Shown here: positions 1 through 7,075 of the stretch, piece by piece
How the letters are laid out: each line of letters starts with the position of its first letter
Position numbering within the stretch: position 1 is the stretch's first letter
Assembly (NCBI RefSeq): GCF_900537115.1
Contig: NZ_UNRG01000009.1
Location: forward strand, 1 to 64,000
DNA from: Arthrobacter sp. Alg241-R88
Lineage (GTDB): Bacteria > Actinomycetota > Actinomycetes > Actinomycetales > Micrococcaceae
Direction of reading: 5' to 3'
Length of the DNA: 64,000 bases
Translations under genes and position numbers: made by a program
The notes under the pieces: model-generated
Databases searched by the model: none
The model's input: the letters and a program-made list of their open reading frames with translations, nothing else
Told to the model about the DNA's origin: nothing

Positions 1-84
1 GTCGGCGACCGCGTCCACGTTGGTGCCCAGGCGTGCGCGGGTGGCTTCTATGTCTTGGCGGATTGCGTCCGGGTTATCGCTCAT
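1..84 (-). CDS. DUF3618 domain protein, N-terminal fragment
   Basis: Only the first 28 codons are inside the window; the gene runs off the left edge. The start (MSDNPDAIRQDIEATRARLG) matches the opening of DUF3618 proteins, where a short polar helix of the form IRxDIExTRxxL precedes a C-terminal membrane segment. The ATG overlaps the TGA of the upstream holin-like gene (ATGA), so the two are translationally coupled. The exact role of DUF3618 proteins is unknown; they are small envelope-associated proteins of actinobacteria and proteobacteria. Identification rests on the N-terminal motif and the neighbours only. Confidence 0.75.
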   Translation of the reverse strand, partial: MSDNPDAIRQDIEATRARLGTNVDAVAD

Positions 85-512
85 CGGTTTACCTCACCTG
101 GTTTTAGGGTTGGGGGAATTTCAGAGAGTGTTTCGCTGGTCTGCGGGATGCCCTTGATTTGTTTGAGTTCCTTGCGGCCGATCGAGGCCAGGACCGCGGC
201 GATGATGCCCCAGATCACGGCGACGATCACGGCGGCCCAGCCCAGCGGCATCAGGGCGCCCAAGGCGAACATCAGTGCCAGGGAAAGGAACAGCAGGACG
301 AAGTGCCCGGCGACGCCGGCTCCGGCGAGCATGCCGCCGCCCTTGCCTGCCTTGGTGGCGGACTGCTTCGCTTCGGCCTTGGCGAGCTCGAGTTCCTGGC
401 GCATCAGGGTGGACAGATCCCGGGTCACATCACCGAGCAACTCACCCAACGACGCGTTATCCGCCTTCACATGCGCCGCACTCGGCGGCGGCTCCGGAAT
501 AGAACTACTCAC
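81..512 (-). CDS. Phage holin-like family membrane protein (DUF1469/Holin-X type)
   Basis: 143 residues. A polar N-terminus with an amphipathic stretch (about residues 25-55, RDLSTLMRQELELAKAEAK) is followed by two hydrophobic segments (about 62-87 and 90-111). This is the layout of the putative actinobacterial holin-X/DUF1469 family. Despite the name, such proteins are chromosomal envelope proteins and no other phage gene is present. The start is GTG and overlaps the stop of the upstream gene (GTGA); the stop overlaps the DUF3618 start. The three genes therefore form one operon read leftwards, probably for membrane or envelope stress. Family assignment is solid; function is inferred. Confidence 0.8.
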   Translation of the reverse strand: MSSSIPEPPPSAAHVKADNASLGELLGDVTRDLSTLMRQELELAKAEAKQSATKAGKGGGMLAGAGVAGHFVLLFLSLALMFALGALMPLGWAAVIVAVIWGIIAAVLASIGRKELKQIKGIPQTSETLSEIPPTLKPGEVNR

Positions 513-1330
513 AGGTGGCGTCCTTCCTTCGACTGGTAGGGGTCATCCTCAAAGCGCAGAGGAGTGTCTTCCGCGGTACCGGACGGCAGGGACGCTGTGG
601 ATACCGGGGCTCCGGCGCCTACAACGGGCTCGTCGTACAGGTCGGTGTCGCTTCCTGCGGCGAACACCGTCTCCTGCCGGAGGGGTGCTGCCTGCGGAGC
701 GGCCACCGGGCGCTGGGCGGGGGAGGACTGCAAGGTCCCGCCCTGGGATGCGGTTCCCGCGGTGAGGCCGCGGGTCAGGCGGCCTGCGAGGACGCCGGCA
801 CCGGCGGCAAGCAGGAGGAAGGTGCCGGGCTTGTTGCGGGCGAACCTCTGGACCTCGCCCAGCAAGTCGCCTGGCTGCTTGTTCTCAAGCCAGGAAGCCA
901 CCGACTCGCTGCGCTGCGCAGCCTGCCGGATCAGGTCGCTGGCCATACCCTGCTGCTCCGGGGCGTCAGCCATGCTCTGCAGCTGGCTGGAAATGGTGCG
1001 AATGCCTTCGGCCGCCTTCTGCTGCTGCGTACCGGCCTGGCTGGAAAGCCCCGATTTTGCCTGGGACAGCAGGTCCTGCGCGCTGGACTTCGCCTCGGAA
1101 GCAACGTGGGCGGCCTCTTCCTTCGCCGTCTGGGCCACTCCCTGGGCTGCGGTGGCGGCCTGTCCCGCCACGTTCGAAGCCTCTTCCTTGGCTGCCTGTT
1201 TCTTGGAGTTGGCGCCGGAATCCAGCGTGCCTGAGGTAGCGAAGGTGTCTTCAGCACCAACCTCTGAGGCGCCGTAAGCGTCCGGGATAGCGGGGTTGGG
1301 CGTCTGGGGCCATTGGTTCTCTGTCATCAT
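509..1330 (-). CDS. Ala-rich helical membrane-associated protein, unknown function
   Basis: 273 residues and first gene of the leftward operon. Residues about 40-110 are an Ala/Lys/Glu/Gln-rich repeat resembling LEA-like or YtxH-like amphipathic helices (AKEEA, AQTAKEEAAHVASEAK). Residues 169-184 form one short hydrophobic segment (TFLLLAAGAGVLAGRL), and the C-terminal 80 residues are low-complexity and acidic. Translation can begin at either of two adjacent ATGs behind AAAGAGAG. I do not recognise a named family. The composition suggests an envelope-tethered stabilising or stress protein. The divergent MarR gene and the dyads at 1390-1551 suggest MarR control. Confidence 0.65.
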   Translation of the reverse strand: MMTENQWPQTPNPAIPDAYGASEVGAEDTFATSGTLDSGANSKKQAAKEEASNVAGQAATAAQGVAQTAKEEAAHVASEAKSSAQDLLSQAKSGLSSQAGTQQQKAAEGIRTISSQLQSMADAPEQQGMASDLIRQAAQRSESVASWLENKQPGDLLGEVQRFARNKPGTFLLLAAGAGVLAGRLTRGLTAGTASQGGTLQSSPAQRPVAAPQAAPLRQETVFAAGSDTDLYDEPVVGAGAPVSTASLPSGTAEDTPLRFEDDPYQSKEGRHL

Positions 1331-1389
1331 GCTCTCTTTCGAAAGAAGGGTCAGCTGGCGATCAAGAAACAGCAGTGCTGGCTGTAGTT

Positions 1390-1426
1390 AGTAAGCATGG
1401 TTACTACTTAGATACTAAGCACACTT
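1390..1426. promoter_or_regulatory. Two dyad motifs upstream of the envelope operon (putative MarR sites)
   Basis: AGTAAGCATGGTTACT (1390-1405) is palindromic at 14 of 16 positions. A related half-type copy, ACTAAGCACACTT, lies at 1414-1426. Both are 60-100 bp upstream of the leftward operon start at 1330. Related copies sit next to the divergent MarR gene (1514-1551) and before the operon starting at 3907. MarR proteins typically bind such dyads in the intergenic region they share with a divergent target. The assignment to this particular MarR is inferred from position. Confidence 0.55.
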
Positions 1427-1513
1427 CCCATTTGCTTTGCAAGGGGGTGCATTTGGGAATGTCGGCTGCGGAGTGTTTGTGCGAGGAGTCGCGAGGATGT
1501 TTTGGCGCTGAAT

Positions 1514-1551
1514 AGTAAGCCTACTTGCGAATAGGATGCTAAGCATGCTTA
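1514..1551. promoter_or_regulatory. Two dyad motifs upstream of marR (putative autoregulatory sites)
   Basis: AGTAAGCCTACTT (1514-1526) is an imperfect dyad and TAAGCATGCTTA (1540-1551) is a perfect 12-bp palindrome. Both share the AGTAAGC/TAAGC core of the copies at 1390-1426. They lie 70-110 bp upstream of the marR start codon, the expected place for an autoregulatory operator. The intergenic stretch 1331-1623 holds no convincing gene; a 62-codon open frame on the minus strand here has no coding character and runs through the dyads. Confidence 0.55.
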
Positions 1552-1623
1552 TTGTAGGTAGGTAGCGACGCATGAAGGGGTGAGGACACCCGCACTTCGC
1601 CACCTACAGGAAGGCCGCGGCCG

Positions 1624-2154
1624 ATGACCAGCAACCTCGATCCGGATGCACGGAACAGCTACCGCCTTATTACGCTGGCGGCGCGGCTGGTCCAAAGGCG
1701 TCAGGATGATGCTCTGGCGCCCCTTGGACTGACCCGCGCCGCCGTGATTGCACTGGAAGGGCTGGTTGCCGGGCCCTTGAACCAGGAGCAGCTTGCGGAA
1801 GTGGTCCGTGTGCAGAGCCAGACCCTGGGCCGAGTACTTACCAGGCTGGAAGCATCAGGGCATATCAGCAGGACCCGGCAGTCGGCAGACCGCCGGCAGT
1901 TTAAGGTCGAGCTGACAGAAGCCGGCAAGGCTGCGTTGGATGCGGCACGGCAGGCAGAAAGCGATGCCTATCCCGACGATCCCAACATCGCGTGGAAGGT
2001 CCTGCATGAGGAACTTTCGAAGTTCATTCGGGCTTTGCCGGCTACCCGGGATCCCGAGGTGGTTCCGTTCGTTGCTCCTGAGCACAGGAACGTGCGCCGT
2101 TCCCATGGCGGCCGCGGCAGCGGGCTGCGCGGGTTGGACCAGCCGCACCAGTGA
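1624..2154 (+). CDS. MarR family transcriptional regulator
   Basis: 176 residues. The winged-helix core spans about residues 20-115: LAPLGLTRAAVIALEGL, then NQEQLAEVVRVQSQTLGRVLTRLEASG (recognition helix) and the wing RTRQSADRRQFKVELTEAG, with the Asp-Arg-Arg wing tip typical of MarR. AGGAAGG lies 9-15 bases before the ATG. The last 30 residues are Arg/Gly-rich and poorly conserved in such proteins. It is divergent from the envelope operon and flanked by dyad repeats, so it probably represses itself and that operon. The ligand is unknown. Confidence 0.88.
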   Translation: MTSNLDPDARNSYRLITLAARLVQRRQDDALAPLGLTRAAVIALEGLVAGPLNQEQLAEVVRVQSQTLGRVLTRLEASGHISRTRQSADRRQFKVELTEAGKAALDAARQAESDAYPDDPNIAWKVLHEELSKFIRALPATRDPEVVPFVAPEHRNVRRSHGGRGSGLRGLDQPHQ

Positions 2155-2176
2155 TGACAGGACAGTGATGAAACAG

Positions 2177-2212
2177 CAAGAGGGGCAGGGCCGCATGGCC
2201 TTGCCCCTCTTG
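2177..2212. terminator. Bidirectional hairpin terminator
   Basis: A 16-bp stem (CAAGAGGGGCAGGGCC at 2177-2192 with 2197-2212, one G-T pair) closes on the loop GCAT. It sits between the converging marR and the small gene ending at 2224 and can serve both strands. There is no long T-run, which is common in high-GC actinobacteria. Confidence 0.75.
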
Positions 2213-2223
2213 TCCGTGGCGGT

Positions 2224-2526
2224 CTACTTGGTGTTCTCCTGGTTCCCGGTGGCGTCGTTGTCCTCCAGCAGGCCCCGCTGGGCGAAATCCGCAGCCTCTG
2301 ATGCTTCAGGCGGCAAGGGATCGGTAGCCGGCGGCACGTCACTGGGCGCATAGTCGGCAAGGCCCGCCGCCACGCGCTCCTGTTCGGCCGCTGCCTCGTA
2401 CACGTCGTCATCTATGTTTTCCGGCATCTTGCCGTGGCCCGTCCGGGTGGGATTCGGCAGCGCGTCCTCTTCAGGGATGATGGCGCCACCGGGCCCACGG
2501 TCCTGTTCCTCATTCGAAGTTGCCAT
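2224..2526 (-). CDS. Small acidic hypothetical protein
   Basis: 100 residues, hydrophilic and acidic, with no signal peptide or membrane segment. The N-terminus (MATSNEEQDRGPGGAIIPEEDALPN) and a central acidic helix (NIDDDVYEAAAEQERVAAGL) look intrinsically disordered. It lies 32 bp downstream of the eRF1-fold gene on the same strand and is probably the last gene of that operon (3907 to 2224), ending at the hairpin at 2177-2212. I recognise no family. Codon use resembles the neighbours, so it is likely a real gene. Confidence 0.65.
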   Translation of the reverse strand: MATSNEEQDRGPGGAIIPEEDALPNPTRTGHGKMPENIDDDVYEAAAEQERVAAGLADYAPSDVPPATDPLPPEASEAADFAQRGLLEDNDATGNQENTK

Positions 2527-2558
2527 GGTTCACCTTCCTGTCGCTTGTGTTGGTTGGT

Positions 2559-3695
2559 TCAGGACGCGGGCACCGCCGGACCGGTGGGCCAACGGAGCAG
2601 GGCGGCCACGTCCACGCCGTCCGGCAGGACGGGGCCGGGGACCAGCAGGACCCGCGCGTCGGTCAGGGCAGCAGCCCGCAGCAGTGCCGCCGGCGCGGGA
2701 ACCTTGCCCAGGACGTTCGCTCCAAGGGACTCCTCCTCTGCGGTGGCAATCCACGGCTCCGCATCGAGTGCGAGCAGCGTCCGCTCGGAAAGGGCTGCCT
2801 CGTCCAGGATCAACACCTCAACCTGTGCCTGCTGCAGCGCGTGCACCACAGCGCCGATTCCGGTGGCGGACTCGGGGTTGGCCTGGCCCTCCTGCATGGC
2901 CAGGCGCTCCATGATCTCCTGTTGCTCGGTGGCCCATTGTTCGGCCACCCGCTGGTTGACCTGGTCCTCAAGGAGGGCGTTATCCGCGCCCGCTGTATGA
3001 GTATGGGAGTCGATCACTGACACAAGCGCCTGGCTGGCCTTGGAAAGTTGCTCCTGGACCAGTCTGCGGGCGTGGATATCTCCTGCGAGAACCACCAACC
3101 GGGCACCGCTGCTGCCCACCACCCGGTCAATCTCTTCGGCCACCTGGTCTGCATTGCGGCGCCACACATCCTCGGTGTGGTGCTGGAAACGGAGGTGGGC
3201 CCAGCCGCCGCCCTGGAACTTGCTGACATGCTCACTTTCTCCCTGCACCTCCTGGGTGCTGGCAGGAGTGCCTGCCCCGGCGTAGTGCAGCCGGATCTCG
3301 CCGTGTTCGCGGCTCACTTCGGCAACAACATACGGGAATTCCTCGGGACGGTGCTTGACAAGCGGGAGCAGGTCAGGGATGGGATCCACCGAAATCCGTT
3401 CCGCCCCTACCCGGTCTCCCGGCAGGACCTCGTTGAGTTCCGCCCTGCCCTGGTGCACCAGGACGAACCTCGAAACCGGGGAAGGAACCCCCGCTTCGGG
3501 CTGCAGCGCCTGTTCCATGGCATCGAGGTCTGCCGGGGATGCGCCAGCGGCTTCGAGCGCGGCCCGGATATTTCCGGGCCTGACGTCGGCCGCTTCCAGG
3601 GTGTCAACTGTGCCGGTTCCGGCATCCACGTATGCCGTACACCAGGGCCCGCCCAGCCGGTACAGCTCCGCGTATTCCTTCAAGCTGCCGGTCAC
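2559..3695 (-). CDS. eRF1-fold ribosome-associated factor (Rv2629/Balon type, Vms1/baeRF family)
   Basis: 378 residues. The middle domain contains QGGGWAHLRFQHHTEDVW (GGGW at 162-165, LRF at 168-170). This aligns by eye with the catalytic loop of eRF1 (GGQ followed four residues later by RF), but Trp replaces the Gln. A following segment (VVLAGDIHARRLV, about 201-213) fits the next eRF1 domain, and the C-terminal third (LLRAAALTDARVLLVPG) is an L7Ae-like fold. Such proteins are annotated as Vms1/Ankzf1-type peptidyl-tRNA hydrolases or bacterial archaeo-eukaryotic release factors; from memory, mycobacterial Rv2629/Msmeg1130 and the hibernation factor Balon belong here. Loss of GGQ argues against release activity and for a ribosome-binding stress role. 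The GTG start overlaps the upstream stop. Confidence 0.78.
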   Translation of the reverse strand: MTGSLKEYAELYRLGGPWCTAYVDAGTGTVDTLEAADVRPGNIRAALEAAGASPADLDAMEQALQPEAGVPSPVSRFVLVHQGRAELNEVLPGDRVGAERISVDPIPDLLPLVKHRPEEFPYVVAEVSREHGEIRLHYAGAGTPASTQEVQGESEHVSKFQGGGWAHLRFQHHTEDVWRRNADQVAEEIDRVVGSSGARLVVLAGDIHARRLVQEQLSKASQALVSVIDSHTHTAGADNALLEDQVNQRVAEQWATEQQEIMERLAMQEGQANPESATGIGAVVHALQQAQVEVLILDEAALSERTLLALDAEPWIATAEEESLGANVLGKVPAPAALLRAAALTDARVLLVPGPVLPDGVDVAALLRWPTGPAVPAS

Positions 3696-3907
3696 TGTTC
3701 GTCCTCCTCATCGCTGATGGAGTCCGGGGAAGCTACAGGATTAAGGGCTTCCTGGACTTCAGCAGGATCCGTATCGTCGGGGAAAGGCTCGGTTTCGCGC
3801 CATTCCTCCGCGTGGGGCGGTTGGATTCCGTGGACCACGCCCTGGGCTTCGTGTTTCATCTGGTCGTCCAGGTTGGGACCGTGTTTGGTATTGCCGCGTT
3901 CAGCCAT
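3692..3907 (-). CDS. Small acidic hypothetical protein, first gene of the eRF1-fold operon
   Basis: 71 residues, highly charged (MAERGNTKHGPNLDDQMKHE, then a Pro/Glu/Asp-rich tail ending DEEDEQ), with no hydrophobic segment. Its TGA overlaps the GTG start of the eRF1-fold gene, so the two are translationally coupled. A putative MarR-type dyad lies just upstream at 3932-3952. Family and function are not recognised. Similar small acidic proteins accompany stress genes in Micrococcaceae, but that is only general knowledge. Confidence 0.68.
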   Translation of the reverse strand: MAERGNTKHGPNLDDQMKHEAQGVVHGIQPPHAEEWRETEPFPDDTDPAEVQEALNPVASPDSISDEEDEQ

Positions 3908-3931
3908 GACGATCTCCTTCGCTCCGTGAAT

Positions 3932-3952
3932 TTAGTATCACAGGCTTACTAG
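3932..3952. promoter_or_regulatory. Putative MarR-type dyad upstream of the eRF1-fold operon
   Basis: On the minus strand this reads CTAGTAAGCCTGTGATACTA. It contains AGTAAGCCT, identical over nine bases to the copy at 1514-1522, followed by ATACT as the other half. It lies about 30 bp upstream of the ATG at 3907, where it could overlap the promoter. The repeat outside the marR intergenic region suggests a small regulon. Confidence 0.45.
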
Positions 3953-4014
3953 TTCGTCATTTCACCGTAGCACCAGGACGCGGCGGCCAAAAGGGGCAAT
4001 GAAAGGGAATAGCT

Positions 4015-4350
4015 TTACGCAGTGCAGGCATCCTTCAGGGCCTGGACTGACCCGGCCGGCACCTGGTCTCCGGCCTCCGCGATCTCGCCCAGCGGCGTCG
4101 TGATTTCTGCCGGGACGCCGGCGGTACGGGCGGCTGAGACCAGCCCCCCGAGCACCCGCTTGTCCTCCACGCTGACCAGGCCGTCCTGGACCACCGCGCA
4201 GATCTGCCGGTTCACTTCGTCGGCGGCAGCAGTGGCAACCTTCGAGGCAGCATCGCTGGCTGCGTTCCCGGCGGCTTCCTCTACGGCGCCGCAGCCGGCC
4301 AGCAGCAGCAACAGCGGGACAGCGGACAGGGTGGCATGGCGGCGGTTCAT
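4015..4350 (-). CDS. Small predicted lipoprotein
   Basis: 111 residues with a classic lipoprotein signal: basic start (MNRRHATL), hydrophobic core (AVPLLLLLAGC) and lipobox LAGC at about 17-20, so Cys20 is the predicted lipidated residue. The mature part is short, Ala-rich and probably helical, with one further Cys near the C-terminus. No family is recognised. It is divergent from the 5-oxoprolinase gene at 4405 and stands alone. Confidence 0.75.
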   Translation of the reverse strand: MNRRHATLSAVPLLLLLAGCGAVEEAAGNAASDAASKVATAAADEVNRQICAVVQDGLVSVEDKRVLGGLVSAARTAGVPAEITTPLGEIAEAGDQVPAGSVQALKDACTA

Positions 4351-4404
4351 GGGTACAGCCTAACAATCGGAGCGTATTGACGTTCCGCGTACCATGAGGT
4401 TCCT

Positions 4405-6045
4405 ATGGAGACACCGCCGCATGCTCCGGGAAATCCGGCATCCCCCGTCCCGTCCGCTGCACTGAAGGTGCTGGCTGTCCGGGCGGTGGGGACCACTGCG
4501 GTTCTCGCCGAGCTTTCCGGGCTTCCGGGCGTTCTCGCACTGCAGGCATTGCTGCTGAAGCATCCGCTGCCAGGCCAGGTGGATGTCCTGGCGGCTGCGG
4601 AAACGGTGCTGGTGATGGCCGATTCACCGCGGTCGGCGCGCCGGATGCCGGGGCTGCTGCTCGCAATGGACCTTGCGGTCCAGAAGCGGGCGGAGGGCAG
4701 GCTGGTAACCATAGATACCGTGTACGACGGCGAAGACCTCGCCGAAGTGGGAACGCTGAGCGGCCTGGGTCCGGACGGCGTAGTGTCCGCGCATACCGGA
4801 CAGGTGTGGACTGTGGCCTTTGGCGGGTTCGCCCCCGGCTTCGGCTACATGGTGGGCGAGAACCAGGTGCTCAACGTTCCGCGCCGTCCCTCGCCCCGGA
4901 CTGCTGTTCCGGCAGGCTCTGTGGCCCTTGCCGGAAGCTACTCGGCCGTTTATCCGCGGCAAAGCCCCGGCGGGTGGCAGTTGATCGGCCGAACGGCTGC
5001 CCGGATGTGGGACCTGGGCCGGGAGCAGCCCGCGCTCGCCGCCCCCGGCGACCGGGTGCAGTTCCGGCCCGTCCGGGAACTCATCGACGTGGCAGTCCCG
5101 GACGAGGGGATTAAGGCGGCGGGGTCCCCGCGCGGCGCGGGGCTGCGCATACTCTCGCCGGGATTGCAGAGCCTTATCCAGGATCTCGGCCGCCCCGGGC
5201 ACACCGGTTTGGGTGTGGGCGCCGCCGGCGCTTTGGACCGTTCCTCCCTGCGCCGGGCGAACCGGCTGGTGGGGAACAGCCCGTCAGCTGCCGCCGTGGA
5301 AGTCGTGGCCGGAGGACTGCAGGTGCAGGCAGTGGGTGACCAGCTTCTGGCTGTCACCGGGGCCCCGGCAGAGCTGGCTGTGAAGGGCACGGCCGGGGAT
5401 CCGGAGGACGAGGATGTATACCTCGAGCGGAATGTAGCCCCGGCAGAACCGTTCGTGCTGCTGGACGGCGAGGTGCTGACCATTGGCCCGCCGGAACAAG
5501 GCTTCCGCAGCTACCTGGCCCTGCGTGGAGGCGTGGAGGCGGAACAAGTCCTGGACAGCCGTTCCACCGATACACTGTCCGGCCTGGGGCCCGACCCGCT
5601 GGCGGCGGGAGACTTCATCCACGCCGGCGATGCCACGGAATCCCGTGTGGTGAGCAATCCCGAGATCCAGCCCGATTTTCCGGGCGCGGGAGTGACGGTG
5701 CTGGATGTGGTGCCCGGCCCCCGGGAAGACTGGTTCGGCGCCGCGGCGGTGGAATCGTTCTACGCCCAGGAGTGGGAGGTCACCCCCCGATCCAACCGGA
5801 TCGGAATGCGCCTCGGCGGCCAGGCGCTGGAGCGGAACCGGCAGGGCGAGCTTGCCAGCGAAGGAACCGTGGCCGGCGCCCTCCAGGTTCCGCCGGAGGG
5901 GCTGCCCGTCCTGTTCCTCGCCGACCATCCCGTCAGCGGCGGCTACCCCGTGATCGGAGTGGTGGTGGACCACCAGCGGGACCTCGCGGGGCAGGTGCCC
6001 ATCGGCGGCCGTATCCGGTTCCGGCGGGTAGAGGCCGGGGGCTGA
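4405..6045 (+). CDS. 5-oxoprolinase subunit B/C fusion (PxpB-PxpC; urea amidolyase-like)
   Basis: 546 residues in two domains. About 15-215 is the CT_C_D/AHS1 (PxpB) domain with FGGFAPGFGYMVG and VPAGSVALAGSYSAVYP. About 235-540 is the CT_A_B/AHS2 (PxpC) domain with SPGLQSLIQDLGRPGHTGLG. In bacteria PxpA, PxpB and PxpC together open 5-oxoproline to glutamate using ATP. Here B and C are one polypeptide, a known arrangement in actinobacteria. No pxpA is in the window, so it must be elsewhere or the protein acts otherwise. The gene appears monocistronic. Confidence 0.85.
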   Translation: METPPHAPGNPASPVPSAALKVLAVRAVGTTAVLAELSGLPGVLALQALLLKHPLPGQVDVLAAAETVLVMADSPRSARRMPGLLLAMDLAVQKRAEGRLVTIDTVYDGEDLAEVGTLSGLGPDGVVSAHTGQVWTVAFGGFAPGFGYMVGENQVLNVPRRPSPRTAVPAGSVALAGSYSAVYPRQSPGGWQLIGRTAARMWDLGREQPALAAPGDRVQFRPVRELIDVAVPDEGIKAAGSPRGAGLRILSPGLQSLIQDLGRPGHTGLGVGAAGALDRSSLRRANRLVGNSPSAAAVEVVAGGLQVQAVGDQLLAVTGAPAELAVKGTAGDPEDEDVYLERNVAPAEPFVLLDGEVLTIGPPEQGFRSYLALRGGVEAEQVLDSRSTDTLSGLGPDPLAAGDFIHAGDATESRVVSNPEIQPDFPGAGVTVLDVVPGPREDWFGAAAVESFYAQEWEVTPRSNRIGMRLGGQALERNRQGELASEGTVAGALQVPPEGLPVLFLADHPVSGGYPVIGVVVDHQRDLAGQVPIGGRIRFRRVEAGG

Positions 6046-6152
6046 CGGTACGTCCGCTTTTGCATAAAAGGCACTGCCTTGGCCTCACCCTGGCCCTCCC
6101 GCCGGAACCGCCACCGCACTAGGATGGCCCGAAACGGACGGAGGACCACCAC

Positions 6153-6995
6153 ATGCCCGAGCCAGCGACGCCAGCCCCCGAAACGGGATACGCCCCCGTC
6201 AACGGCCTGCAAATGTACTACGAGCTGCACGGGGCCGGCGGTACGCCGCTGCTGCTCCTGCATGTCGGATTATTTGACATCGAGCAGCAATTCGGCGCGT
6301 TGATCCCGGGTTTGTCCGCGGGCCGCAGGGTCATCGCCACGGACTTTCAGGGTCACGGCCGGACCAACGACATCGACCGTCCGCTGAGAACCCGCGACCT
6401 TGCGGCCGATGTCATCGGACTCCTTGAGCACCTGGAAGTCCCGAAGGTTGATGTGTTTGGCTTCAGCGTCGGAGGCGCGGTGGCGCTGCACCTGGCGGTC
6501 AAGCATCCGGAACTTGTCCGCAAGCTCATTGTCTCGTCGGTGTCATTCCGGCCCGACGGGGACCGCGGCGGAAACGCCGAGGAGGTAGCCGCCATGACTG
6601 TCGACATGATCGCCGGCACCCCAATGGAACAACGCTACCTGGCTGTTTCGCCGCACCCGGACCGCGAGCACCTGCAGGGGCTGTTGGACAAGCTTGGCGG
6701 CTACGACGCGGATGCCATCGGATGGAGCGATGAGGAGATCCGCAGCATCGCCGCCCCGACGCTGATCACGGTAGGCGATTGCGACATGGTCAAGCTCGAG
6801 CATGCCGTGCGCTTCCTGCAGCTCCGCGGGGGAGACGTGAACGGTGACTTCGACGGCGTACCTGCATCGCAGCTGGCGGTTTTTCCCGGCACGACGCACT
6901 TCTTTGGGTTGTCCAGGACGGGTCTGGTGCAGGACGTTGTGACAACGTTTCTGGACTCGCCCCCGCCTTCCGGCTGGCGACCGGTAACCAACTGA
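6153..6995 (+). CDS. Alpha/beta hydrolase
   Basis: 280 residues. The nucleophile elbow is GFSVGG with Ser105; DFQGHGRT (64-71) is the usual loop after strand 4, and HFFGLSRT near the C-terminus supplies the His. The oxyanion segment reads LLLLHVGL rather than the common HGxP, so the pocket differs from typical esterases. GGAGG lies 8-12 bases before the ATG. No signal peptide is present, so it is cytoplasmic. The substrate cannot be told from sequence; candidates are esterase, lactonase or C-C hydrolase. Neighbours do not help. Confidence 0.85.
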   Translation: MPEPATPAPETGYAPVNGLQMYYELHGAGGTPLLLLHVGLFDIEQQFGALIPGLSAGRRVIATDFQGHGRTNDIDRPLRTRDLAADVIGLLEHLEVPKVDVFGFSVGGAVALHLAVKHPELVRKLIVSSVSFRPDGDRGGNAEEVAAMTVDMIAGTPMEQRYLAVSPHPDREHLQGLLDKLGGYDADAIGWSDEEIRSIAAPTLITVGDCDMVKLEHAVRFLQLRGGDVNGDFDGVPASQLAVFPGTTHFFGLSRTGLVQDVVTTFLDSPPPSGWRPVTN

Positions 6996-7075
6996 AGCGC
7001 TCGACGGCAGGTGGGCACCCGCCGTCGAACGCTACAGTTCGCGGCCCCCGGCAGTGGCGGGCGTACCCATTTGAG

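Noticed and set aside
81..512. Prophage holin
   Set aside because: The protein belongs to a chromosomal holin-like family, and no lysin, capsid or integrase gene is nearby.
1415..1603. 62-codon minus-strand frame in the marR intergenic region
   Set aside because: No ribosome site, no coding bias, and it covers the regulatory dyads.
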